DNA of 7,515 bases from Lysobacteraceae bacterium (lineage in GTDB: Bacteria; Pseudomonadota; Gammaproteobacteria; Xanthomonadales; Xanthomonadaceae): contig JAIXTZ010000058.1 of the NCBI GenBank assembly GCA_027483745.1, positions 1 through 7,515 on the forward strand, given 5' to 3'. Within the stretch, counting starts at the first letter, position 1. Each line of letters starts with the position of its first letter. Shown in pieces: positions 1 to 6,308 of this stretch. The position numbers and the translations under genes were made by a program. Below the pieces are notes generated by a model. The model did not search any database. It was not told the origin of the DNA and saw only the letters and a program-made list of their open reading frames with translations.

Positions 1-35
1 GCAAGAACCTGCCGCCGCTGCAGCACCAGGCCTGA
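1..35 (+). CDS. C-terminal tail of an upstream gene (partial)
   Basis: Reading from base 3, an open frame gives KNLPPLQHQA and then a TGA stop at 33-35. The stop lies seven bases before the zapE ATG, the spacing expected of two genes in one operon. The piece is too short to identify. In related genomes I recall zapE lying near 2-oxoglutarate dehydrogenase complex genes such as lpd, but ten residues cannot confirm that. The other two forward frames stay open across bases 1-35, so the call rests mainly on the well-placed stop. Confidence 0.4.
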   Translation, partial: KNLPPLQHQA

Positions 36-42
36 TCGCGCG

Positions 43-1134
43 ATGCCGGGCCGGCCTTCGAAGCGCTATCTGGACGGCGTGGCCGAAGGCCGCTGGACGC
101 AGGACGCCGGCCAGCTCGCGGCCCTGGTGGAGCTCGACCGCGTGGCGCTGGCCCTGCTCGAACGCCAGCGCGCGGGCTTCCTGAAAAAACTCGGCTTCCG
201 CCTCGCCGGCCACGCCGGCGTGCGCGGCCTCTACCTCTGGGGCGGCGTCGGCCGCGGCAAGACGCTGCTCTGCGACCTTCTGCTGGACGCCTGCGCCGAG
301 CTGAAGCCGCAGCGCCTGCACTACCACCGCTTCATGCAGGACGTGCACGCGCGCATGAAGGCGCTGCACGACACCGCGGACACGCTGAGCGTGGTCGCCG
401 CGCAGTACGCCGCGATGTCGCCGCTGCTGGTGCTCGACGAATTCTTCGTCAACGACATCGCCGACGCGATGATCCTCTCGCGCCTGCTTGAACAGCTGTT
501 CGACCGCGGCGTTACCCTCGTGACCACGTCGAACATCGCGCCGCCGGGCCTGTATGCCAACGGCCTGCAGCGCGCGCGCTTCCTGCCAGCGATCGCGCTG
601 CTCGAGAAGGACTGCGTGGTGCACAAGCTGGGCAGCGAGACGGATTTCCGCCTGCGCCAGCTCACCCATGCCGACACTTGGCACGTGCCGATCGATGCGG
701 CGGGCGAAGCGCAGCTGGCCGAGCACTTCCGCGTGTTGAACGGCATCGGCGTGTGCCACACGTGCCCGCTGTCCGTGAACGGCCGCGACATCCCCGCGAA
801 GGCGCTGGGCGAAGGCGTGGCCTGGTTCGATTTCGAAGCCCTGTGCGAGGGCCCGCGTTCGGCGGCGGACTACATCGAGATCGCTCGCGAGCACCACACC
901 CTGCTGCTCAGCGGCGTGCCGACCTTCAGCGACGAGAGCACCGATGCGCCGCGGCGCTTCATCCACCTCGTCGACGAGCTCTACGACCGCAACGTGAATC
1001 TCGTCGCCACCGCGGCCGCGCAGCCGCAGGGGCTGTACAAGGGGTTCAAGCTGCGCGTCGAATTCGAACGCACGGTGTCGCGATTGGTGGAGATGCGCAG
1101 CGCCGAGTACCTCGCGCGGGCCCACCGGCCGTGA
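43..1134 (+). CDS. zapE: Cell division ATPase ZapE (AFG1-like)
   Basis: The protein has 363 residues, close to the usual 370 or so of the family. ZapE is a cytoplasmic P-loop ATPase that joins the FtsZ ring late in constriction and destabilises FtsZ polymers in an ATP-dependent way; it belongs to the AFG1/LACE1 family. Visible motifs are Walker A GGVGRGKT (67-74), Walker B LLVLDEFF (128-135), the sensor-like TTSN (161-164), the segment GLQRARFLP (174-182) with a candidate arginine finger, and the family C-terminal block RRFIHLVDELYD (304-315) followed by SRLVEMRSAEYL (346-357). The ATG at 43 lies seven bases after the preceding stop and puts the usual N-terminal YL..V..G..  segment at residues 9-16; only a weak AGG lies upstream. 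A CHTC pair at 238-241 is a small oddity, possibly lineage-specific. The stop overlaps the next gene's GTG, so the two are likely co-translated. The family assignment is very secure. Confidence 0.96.
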   Translation: MPGRPSKRYLDGVAEGRWTQDAGQLAALVELDRVALALLERQRAGFLKKLGFRLAGHAGVRGLYLWGGVGRGKTLLCDLLLDACAELKPQRLHYHRFMQDVHARMKALHDTADTLSVVAAQYAAMSPLLVLDEFFVNDIADAMILSRLLEQLFDRGVTLVTTSNIAPPGLYANGLQRARFLPAIALLEKDCVVHKLGSETDFRLRQLTHADTWHVPIDAAGEAQLAEHFRVLNGIGVCHTCPLSVNGRDIPAKALGEGVAWFDFEALCEGPRSAADYIEIAREHHTLLLSGVPTFSDESTDAPRRFIHLVDELYDRNVNLVATAAAQPQGLYKGFKLRVEFERTVSRLVEMRSAEYLARAHRP

Positions 1135-2669
1135 GTGGGGCGCCTCGCGCCCTGGCGGTGTTGTTCGGCCTTCTCGTGGCTTCGGCGGCCGTGCTTTGGC
1201 CGCTGCTGTCCGCCGATTTCCATTCCGACGACCTGGGTTGGCTGGCTTTCGCAAGGCAGGCGGCAACGCCTTGGCCCGCGTTCGTCGAATCGCAGATCTT
1301 CGGCTACTTCTACCGCCCGAGCGCGTTCGTCTACTGGTGGATCGCCGAGCGGATCGCTGGGCCGTCGCCGGCAATCCATTACGCGCTGTCCATCGGGCTC
1401 CACGCGCTGAGCGCTTGGGCATTCTTCGGGTGGATGCGGCGTTCGCACGTGTCGCTTCCGGTGGCGATGCTCGCCGCGCTCGCCGTCGTCGTCAGCGTGC
1501 CGGTGTCGGGAACGGCGCTTTGGCTGTCGAGCCGTAACGAGACGCTGGCGCTCGCCTGCGGACTGGCGGCGCTGGCACTGGCACCGGGCGCCGGGTGGCG
1601 ACGCGCCGCCGGCGTGGCGCTGCTCCTGCTGGTCGCCTGCACGGCGAAGGAGACCGGGCTGCTGTTTGCCGCCGCGCTGGCCGTGCAGGCTGTGGTCGAC
1701 GCTCCGCGGAAGCGGTTCTGGCAGGTACCGATGCTGTGGGCGGCGGTGCTCCCCGTGGCCGTCGCCCTGCTCGCGCGCCAGTGGATCATCGTCCCGATCG
1801 GTCCGGAGGCCGACGGGGTGGGCAGCGTAGCGACGCTCGTGCGCGACGGCATGCTGCCTTGGTGGCAGCTCTGGCCCTCGGCGCTCACGGGGTGGGGCCA
1901 GTCGGTTTCGACCTTCGCGACCGCCGGCCTCCTCGGCCTGGGGGCTTTGGCGGTGGCCGGCCTGATGGCCCTGCGCCGCCCCGATCACCGCGGCGTCGCG
2001 GCGGCGGCCGTCGTCCTGGTGGCGCTTCCCGCGGCCCTCCAGTCGCCCATCACCGCGCTGGTCCTGCCGCAGGACGGCGCCGATGCCTTCCTGGTGAACC
2101 TGCGCTTCTTCGCCACCGCCACCGTCGGCCTGACTGCGCTGGCCGCCGTCGGTCTCGACCGCTCCGGTCCGGGCGCCGTCCGAGCCGGCGGACTCGTCCT
2201 GGGCGTCGTCCTGGTGGTGGCCTCGGCGCTGGGGGCGCATCGCCAGGCGCTGCGCTGGCAAGTCGAGACGGCGGGCATGGCGGCCCCGATGGTCGTCGCG
2301 GCGCGATTGCCCGCCCGCTTTGCCGACGGGCACTCGGGCGCGTGCGTGATCGACGTCCGGGGCAGCGGGCTCGCGCCGGGTCTTGCTCCTTACCTCGATT
2401 CCGCCGTGCGCGCCCTGGCGCCTCGCGGTCAGCCGCCACGCTGCCTCGTGACCGCCGATGGGCGGCCGCCTCATTTCGCGTTCCTCGAGCCCTCGGCTTG
2501 TCGCGCCGACGCCGGATGGGAGGCGCGCGGGCTCGCGCCGGCCGTCGTCGATGGCCGTCGTTTCGCCGAGCCGTTCGGCGCGCTGTGCCAGATCGCCCTG
2601 CGCGCCACCCCCGAGGGTCTTCGTCCCAGCGCGGGTTGGACGCTCGACGCGGTCGACGCCGGGCATTGA
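1131..2669 (+). CDS. Polytopic membrane protein, GT-C glycosyltransferase-like
   Basis: The protein has 512 residues from a GTG start that overlaps the zapE stop as GTGA. The frame is open further upstream, but there it runs through zapE as arginine-rich shadow, whereas from 1131 a proper hydrophobic N-terminus begins (MSGAPRALAVLFGLLV). About ten or eleven membrane segments are visible, roughly at 7-28, 81-102, 108-125, 136-150, 158-170, 174-190, 200-220, 263-282, 288-304, 325-342 and 352-369. A soluble C-terminal domain with four cysteines (about 395-512) follows, probably periplasmic. The first large loop has the acidic pair HSDDLGW (31-37) and then FYRPSAF (60-66). Later come SSRNETLA (133-140) and TAKETGLL (171-178). 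This order of DD, YRP, S/R-rich and KE motifs is typical of GT-C enzymes that use polyprenyl-phosphate sugars, including bacterial relatives of the TMTC/PMT group. Neither donor nor acceptor can be named. Calling it a transferase is inference; a non-catalytic GT-C fold protein is possible. Confidence 0.8.
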   Translation: MSGAPRALAVLFGLLVASAAVLWPLLSADFHSDDLGWLAFARQAATPWPAFVESQIFGYFYRPSAFVYWWIAERIAGPSPAIHYALSIGLHALSAWAFFGWMRRSHVSLPVAMLAALAVVVSVPVSGTALWLSSRNETLALACGLAALALAPGAGWRRAAGVALLLLVACTAKETGLLFAAALAVQAVVDAPRKRFWQVPMLWAAVLPVAVALLARQWIIVPIGPEADGVGSVATLVRDGMLPWWQLWPSALTGWGQSVSTFATAGLLGLGALAVAGLMALRRPDHRGVAAAAVVLVALPAALQSPITALVLPQDGADAFLVNLRFFATATVGLTALAAVGLDRSGPGAVRAGGLVLGVVLVVASALGAHRQALRWQVETAGMAAPMVVAARLPARFADGHSGACVIDVRGSGLAPGLAPYLDSAVRALAPRGQPPRCLVTADGRPPHFAFLEPSACRADAGWEARGLAPAVVDGRRFAEPFGALCQIALRATPEGLRPSAGWTLDAVDAGH

Positions 2670-2673
2670 TTCA

Positions 2674-2690
2674 GGGCCGCGTGACGGCCC
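2674..2690 (+). terminator. Short GC hairpin between the GT-C gene and queF
   Basis: GGGCCG (2674-2679) and CGGCCC (2685-2690) form a perfect 6-bp stem around a five-base loop, five bases after the GT-C gene stop. No T-tract follows, so this is at best a weak or factor-assisted terminator. It could also be chance, given the GC content. Confidence 0.3.
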
Positions 2691-2696
2691 CCGCGC

Positions 2697-2702
2697 TATC
2701 CT
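2697..2702 (+). promoter_or_regulatory. Possible -10 element for a leaderless queF transcript
   Basis: TATCCT matches the -10 consensus TATAAT at four of six positions and ends eight bases before the queF ATG. Transcription would then start at or next to the A of the ATG. No Shine-Dalgarno sequence is present before queF, which fits a leaderless mRNA. No convincing -35 is visible at 16-18 bases upstream. Confidence 0.35.
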
Positions 2703-2710
2703 CGGCCCCG

Positions 2711-3538
2711 ATGAACACCCCTGAATCCTCGACGCTGGGCCACAGCGTCGCTTATCCGTCGGCCTACGACGCCTCCCTCCTGTTCCCGATCCCGCGCGCC
2801 GAGCCGCGCGCCAAGCTCGGCCTCGACGACGCGCTGCCCTTCGTCGGCGTGGACCTGTGGAACGCTTTTGAACTCTCCTGGCTCGATCTTCGCGGCAAGC
2901 CGCAGGTGGCGCTGGCCGAGTTCCGCGTGCCGGCGACCTCGCCGAATCTGGTCGAATCGAAGAGCTTCAAGCTGTACCTGAACTCGTTCGCGCAGGAGCG
3001 GCTGGCCAACGCCGACGCCCTGCGCGCGACGCTGATCGCCGATCTTTCGGCCGCCGCCGGCGCCCCGGTGTCGGTGAGCCTGATCGCGCCGACCTCGCCG
3101 CAGGCCTTCCCGGTGAGCGTGCTGCCCGGCGAGCTGATCGATGGCGTCGCCATCACCATCGAGCACTACGGCCCGCCGGCGCCCGAGCTGCTGAAGTCCG
3201 ACGCGCAGGAGACGGTGGAGGAGACCCTCGTCTCGCACCTGTTCCGCTCGAATTGCCCGGTCACCGGCCAGCCGGATTGGGCCAGCTTGCAGATCGCCTA
3301 CACCGGCCCGCGCATCGATCGTGCCGCACTGCTTCGCTACCTCGTCAGCTTCCGCACGCACAGTGATTTCCACGAGGCCTGCGTCGAGCGCATCTTCCTC
3401 GACCTGCGCGCGCGGTGTGCGCCGGTGAAGCTGTCGGTGTACGCGCGCTTCACCCGCCGCGGCGGGCTCGACATCAACCCGTTCCGGGCCTTGCCCGGCG
3501 CCGCGATGCCGGACAATCTGCGGCTGTCGCGGCAGTAG
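2711..3538 (+). CDS. queF: NADPH-dependent 7-cyano-7-deazaguanine reductase QueF (long, two-domain form)
   Basis: The protein has 275 residues; the E. coli long-form enzyme has 282. QueF reduces the nitrile preQ0 to the amine preQ1 with two NADPH in the cytoplasm. This is the step before TGT inserts preQ1 into tRNA at position 34 on the way to queuosine. The protein is a fusion of two tunnelling-fold (T-fold) halves. The QueF signature ESKSFKLY lies at 82-89. The catalytic segment NCPVTGQPD (181-189) holds nucleophile C182, which forms the thioimide, and acid D189. FHEACVE (220-226) supplies substrate-binding H221 and E222. All four residues sit eight positions before their E. coli counterparts (C190, D197, H229, E230), which supports both the call and the start. 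The ATG at 2711 yields the expected N-terminus with GHSVAYPSAYD. No other queuosine gene is in the window, and no preQ1 riboswitch could fit in the 41 bases upstream. Confidence 0.97.
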   Translation: MNTPESSTLGHSVAYPSAYDASLLFPIPRAEPRAKLGLDDALPFVGVDLWNAFELSWLDLRGKPQVALAEFRVPATSPNLVESKSFKLYLNSFAQERLANADALRATLIADLSAAAGAPVSVSLIAPTSPQAFPVSVLPGELIDGVAITIEHYGPPAPELLKSDAQETVEETLVSHLFRSNCPVTGQPDWASLQIAYTGPRIDRAALLRYLVSFRTHSDFHEACVERIFLDLRARCAPVKLSVYARFTRRGGLDINPFRALPGAAMPDNLRLSRQ

Positions 3539-3560
3539 CCGCCCCCCGCCCAGGCCCGTC

Positions 3561-4091
3561 ATGCCCCGCCGCTGCGTTCGCCCGCTCGTGAACCGCCTGC
3601 TCGCATCGCATCCGCGACGGGGCGCCAGCATCGTCCTCGCGGCCCTGCTGCTCGCCGCCTGCGGGGGCGAATCGGCCGCGCCCCCGGCCGGTCCCGGCGC
3701 GGCATCGACGCCTCCTCCCGCGAGCGTGGCGGATGCCGAAGCGGCCGCGCCGCTGCCGCAGGGCAGCTTGGAAGCGGTTGCGCTCGATGTCGGCGTGACG
3801 CTCGATGCCGATGGACGCGTTGCCGCCGTGGCCGGTCGCGTGCGTCCCGCGGATGCGGTGCACGTCAGCCTCGTCACCGTGGGCGAAAGCGACGCGGCCA
3901 AGCTCACGGTGACCTGGCGCGATGCCGCGGGCGCCGAGATCGCGGCGGACGAGCGCGCCATCACCGCGACCGGTCCGGCCGTGCACACCTTCACCCGCCA
4001 GCCCGAGGGCGGCTGGGCGCCGGGACGCTACGAGGTCGAGGTGCGCGTGGACGGCCAGAGCGCCGGCGTGCGGAGCTTCGAGGTGCGCTGA
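3561..4091 (+). CDS. Small predicted lipoprotein of unknown function
   Basis: The protein has 176 residues. A hydrophobic stretch (about 23-33) ends in the lipobox LLAAC, with the lipidated cysteine at C34; glycine at +2 is compatible with export to the outer membrane. A low-complexity Ala/Pro/Gly linker (about 36-65) follows, then a domain of about 110 residues with alternating hydrophobic patterns typical of a beta-sandwich. The domain ends in WAPGRYEVEVRVDGQ (153-167), the pattern seen in Ig-like or DUF-type periplasmic domains. The ATG at 3561 lies 22 bases after queF and has only a weak AGG upstream. An in-frame GTG at 3588 (fMet-NRLLASHP...) would give a more compact 24-residue signal peptide and is a real alternative start. 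The gene probably shares the queF transcript. I do not recognise the family, and its ligand or partner is unknown. Confidence 0.8.
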   Translation: MPRRCVRPLVNRLLASHPRRGASIVLAALLLAACGGESAAPPAGPGAASTPPPASVADAEAAAPLPQGSLEAVALDVGVTLDADGRVAAVAGRVRPADAVHVSLVTVGESDAAKLTVTWRDAAGAEIAADERAITATGPAVHTFTRQPEGGWAPGRYEVEVRVDGQSAGVRSFEVR

Positions 4092-4098
4092 GGCGCAC
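4083..4098. terminator. Hairpin between convergent genes, possible bidirectional terminator
   Basis: GTGCGC (4083-4088) and GCGCAC (4093-4098) form a perfect 6-bp stem around the tetraloop TGAG. The loop contains the stop codon of the lipoprotein gene. Read from the other strand, the hairpin begins five bases after the receptor gene stop. The two genes converge with only 12 bases between them, so this is the only intergenic structure available to both. It has no T-tract on either side, and function is inferred. Confidence 0.4.
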
Positions 4099-4103
4099 GT
4101 GGC

Positions 4104-6179
4104 TCAGTCGAAGCGTCGATCCAGACCGACGAACACGCTGCGCCCTGCGCCGGGGAAGCTGCGCTCCTCCCCGAAGGCGAAGTCCACCCGTTCGGCGTAG
4201 CGGCGGTCGGCGAGGTTCATCAGCCGCAGGCTCAGGTGCCAGTCGTCATCGAGCGTCGCGCCAAGCCGCGCATGCCACAGCACGTGGCCGCCGTAGCGGC
4301 GGGTGTTCGCCGCATCGATGGCGTACGCGCCCTGCCACACGCCTTCGATCTCCGCCTCGAAGCGTGGGCCGATGCGGCGTCCGAAACGCAAGCCGCCCAG
4401 CCATTCGGGGGCGGTGTCGATGCGCGCGCCGCGGCGGATCGTCTCGCCGCCGGGCAGCAGGCGGTCGAAGGCGTAACGCTGGTCGCTCCACGCGAGCTGG
4501 GCTTCGAGCCACGTCGCGTCGTCGGGCGTCCACGTTCCCGAAACTTCGATGCCGCGGTGCCGGGTGGCGGCGCCCGGCACGCTCAGGCCGGCGGCGTCGC
4601 GCAGCAGCACGTCGCGCTTGCGCATCGCGTAAGCCACGGCCTCGGCGCGCAGCGTGGGGCCGCTGAAGCGCAGGACGCCCTCGAGGCTGTCGGCCGTTTC
4701 CACGCCGATGCCCTCGACCGACTGGCCGCGCTGCAGCCGGTACAGCTCGGTGGCCTGTGGGAAGCGGAAGGCGCGGGCCGCGCGGGCGCCCACTGACCAG
4801 CCACCGTCGAGGCTCCGCACCCAGCCGAGCTGCGCGCTGCGCGCGGTGAAGGCATCGCGGCGATCGACCGGGCGCAGGTACAGGCAGCCGCCGAAGCCGC
4901 AGGGCGTGCCGTCGTCGCGGAGGTTGCCGTCGCCCGCGCGGTTGTCGTGGCGGTAGCGCAGGTTCTCGACCCGTGCGCCGACGGTGATCGCATCGCGGTC
5001 GAGGCGCCACTGCCGTTCGCCGAACAGCGCGACCTGCCGGGCGTCGATGGCGTAGTCGTAATGCGTGCCGGCGGGACGCTGGGCGTTCTGCGCCGGCGTG
5101 CCGGTCGTCAGCGCGCGCGCCTGCGTCTGGCGCAGTTCGCCTTCGACGCCTTCGACATCGAGGCCCACGCGCAGCGATTCGTCCGACCACATCGCCTGCA
5201 GGCCGAGGCTGCGGCTGCCGTTCTCCTCGAGCGGTTGGCCGAGGTTGAAGTGCTGCAGGAAGCGCTGCGACTCGTCGCGCGCGTACGGCCGCAGCAGCCA
5301 CTCGCCGTCGCCGACGGCGCGCACGTGGTGCAGCACCAGTCGCGCGCTGTCGGCTTCGCGGAAGGCTTCCGGATTGGCGTTGCCGAAACGTCGCGCATCG
5401 CGCCACGCGCCCTCGCCGAAGGCGAAGCCCGCGGTTTCCTGGCGCAGCCGATGGGCGGCGAACGCCAGCCGGGTGTCGCCGTCCGACGAGGGCTGCCACT
5501 GCAGGTTGGCCTGCTGCTGCCGGTAGCCTTCGTCGGCGCGGAAGCTGCCGGCGTCGACGAGGTTGGCGTCGAGCCGCAAACGCGCGCCGTCATCGAGCGA
5601 CAGCAGCCCGCGGCGGTAGTCGTCGCTGCCGAGTTCGAGGCGCAGCCCGCCGCCGTCGCCGGGCAGCCGCGGCTGCACCGCCACCACGCCGTGGAGCGCG
5701 TTGCTGCCGTGAACGGCGCTGCCGGGGCCGCGCAGCACTTCCACGCGGGCGGCTTGAGCCAGGTTCAACTCCGAAAGCTGGTTGACGTTGCAGAAGCCCG
5801 CGGGACGGATCGGTACGCCGTCGTCGAGCACGAGAAAGGCACCGCAAGCGCCGGGGCCGGTGAGCACCGGCGAACGCAGGGCGAGCAGCTGCTCCTGCCC
5901 GCTGCCGCGGCTGGCCCAAGCACCGGGAACGCGCCCGAGCGCCTCGTTCGCATGCGTGGGGGCCAGGCGGTCGAGCGCGGCGGCGTCGAGGCCTGCGATG
6001 GCTTCCGCGCGCACGCGTCCGTCCTCCGGGCGGCGCGTCGTGACCTGCACGGCATCGAGGCGGGCGGGCTGCGCGACGGACACCTCGTTCGGCGCGGCCG
6101 ATGCGGCGCTGAGGGTGGCGGCATAGAGGGCGGGCAGCAGCGCCAGGCAGAGGGATGTCGTACGGGGCACGTTGGGCAT
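4104..6179 (-). CDS. TonB-dependent outer membrane receptor with unusual cysteine-bearing plug
   Basis: The protein has 691 residues from the ATG at 6179, which begins a good signal peptide (MPNVPRTTSLCLALLPALYA, cleavage near residues 28-30). The frame continues upstream to a TTG at 6260, but that extension has no signal-peptide character. No Shine-Dalgarno sequence precedes the ATG. A TonB-box-like LDAVQVTT lies at 41-48. The plug (about 60-170) has EALGRVPGAW (79-88), VLDDGVPI (117-124) and ARVEVLRGPGSAVHGSNALHG (144-164), all classic TonB-receptor landmarks. Instead of the usual IRG segment it has LRSPVLTGPGACGAF (101-115) and GFCNVN (128-133), placing C112 and C130 either side of the DDGVPI strand. 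A beta-barrel of about 510 residues follows, with a second cysteine pair at C427 and C432 in a likely extracellular loop. The protein ends in RRFD, so the usual terminal aromatic residue is penultimate. Such receptors import siderophores, haem, cobalamin, metals or glycans; the substrate here is unknown. The gene is divergent from the cupin gene. Confidence 0.93.
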   Translation of the reverse strand: MPNVPRTTSLCLALLPALYAATLSAASAAPNEVSVAQPARLDAVQVTTRRPEDGRVRAEAIAGLDAAALDRLAPTHANEALGRVPGAWASRGSGQEQLLALRSPVLTGPGACGAFLVLDDGVPIRPAGFCNVNQLSELNLAQAARVEVLRGPGSAVHGSNALHGVVAVQPRLPGDGGGLRLELGSDDYRRGLLSLDDGARLRLDANLVDAGSFRADEGYRQQQANLQWQPSSDGDTRLAFAAHRLRQETAGFAFGEGAWRDARRFGNANPEAFREADSARLVLHHVRAVGDGEWLLRPYARDESQRFLQHFNLGQPLEENGSRSLGLQAMWSDESLRVGLDVEGVEGELRQTQARALTTGTPAQNAQRPAGTHYDYAIDARQVALFGERQWRLDRDAITVGARVENLRYRHDNRAGDGNLRDDGTPCGFGGCLYLRPVDRRDAFTARSAQLGWVRSLDGGWSVGARAARAFRFPQATELYRLQRGQSVEGIGVETADSLEGVLRFSGPTLRAEAVAYAMRKRDVLLRDAAGLSVPGAATRHRGIEVSGTWTPDDATWLEAQLAWSDQRYAFDRLLPGGETIRRGARIDTAPEWLGGLRFGRRIGPRFEAEIEGVWQGAYAIDAANTRRYGGHVLWHARLGATLDDDWHLSLRLMNLADRRYAERVDFAFGEERSFPGAGRSVFVGLDRRFD

Positions 6180-6308
6180 CGGGGAGGGAACCGGCGCGGG
6201 AGTTTGGACGACCCACGGTGCAGGCGCGGCGAAGCACCGTCTCGGCCTCACCCCGCCCAATCGTGTGGGCGACTACGATGGCGCTCCCCTTCCCGAGGCG
6301 GCGTTGCG
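6180..6308. promoter_or_regulatory. Shared divergent upstream region of the receptor and cupin genes
   Basis: These 129 bases separate the two divergent starts and must hold both promoters unless the receptor gene starts further upstream. On the plus strand TACGAT (6274-6279) is a plausible -10 for the cupin gene, 29 bases before its ATG, without a clear -35. GAGG (6295-6298) is a usable ribosome binding site ten bases before that ATG. I found no convincing -10/-35 pair for the receptor on the minus strand. The region also holds a perfect inverted repeat, listed separately. Confidence 0.5.
6215..6240. repeat. Perfect 7-bp inverted repeat, candidate operator or leader hairpin
   Basis: ACGGTGC (6215-6221) and GCACCGT (6234-6240) are perfect inverse complements separated by 12 bases. 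The element lies 36-61 bases upstream of the receptor ATG and about 69 bases upstream of the cupin ATG. On the receptor mRNA it could fold as a 5'-leader stem with a 12-base loop. As DNA it could bind a dimeric regulator, although half-site centres 19 bases apart are wider than common for many regulators. No known binding consensus was recognised. Confidence 0.45.

Noticed and set aside
184..190. AAAAAAC in zapE as a programmed frameshift site
   Set aside because: The codon phase is AAA AAA C, not the X XXY YYZ phase needed for -1 slippage, and zapE reads through intact.
678..1130. Upstream extension of the GT-C protein frame into zapE
   Set aside because: It lies wholly inside the conserved 3' half of zapE and reads as Arg/Pro-rich shadow. 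The hydrophobic N-terminus begins at the GTG at 1131.
981..2666. Long minus-strand open frame opposite the GT-C protein gene
   Set aside because: The translation is rich in Arg, Gly, Gln and His with no domain or hydrophobic pattern. It is the expected shadow of a GC-rich gene, and the plus strand encodes a convincing membrane protein.
1595..2710. Upstream extension of the queF frame into the GT-C protein gene
   Set aside because: It is Arg/Gly-rich shadow sequence. The ATG at 2711 gives the normal QueF length and catalytic residue spacing.
2670..2710. preQ1 riboswitch before queF
   Set aside because: Only 41 bases are available, they are GC-rich, and they contain neither the A-rich tail nor the pseudoknot layout of preQ1 aptamers.
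2696..3994. Long minus-strand open frame opposite queF and the lipoprotein gene
   Set aside because: It covers two plausible plus-strand genes, has low-complexity composition and no recognisable motif.
4947..6308. Upstream extension of the cupin reading frame opposite the receptor gene
   Set aside because: The frame is open by GC bias only. The receptor on the minus strand is unmistakable, and the cupin domain homology begins after the ATG at 6309, which has its own ribosome binding site.
6180..6308. Cobalamin riboswitch upstream of the receptor
   Set aside because: I looked for the B12-box-like core and the characteristic multi-stem layout and did not find them; 129 bases shared with a divergent gene would also be short for it.
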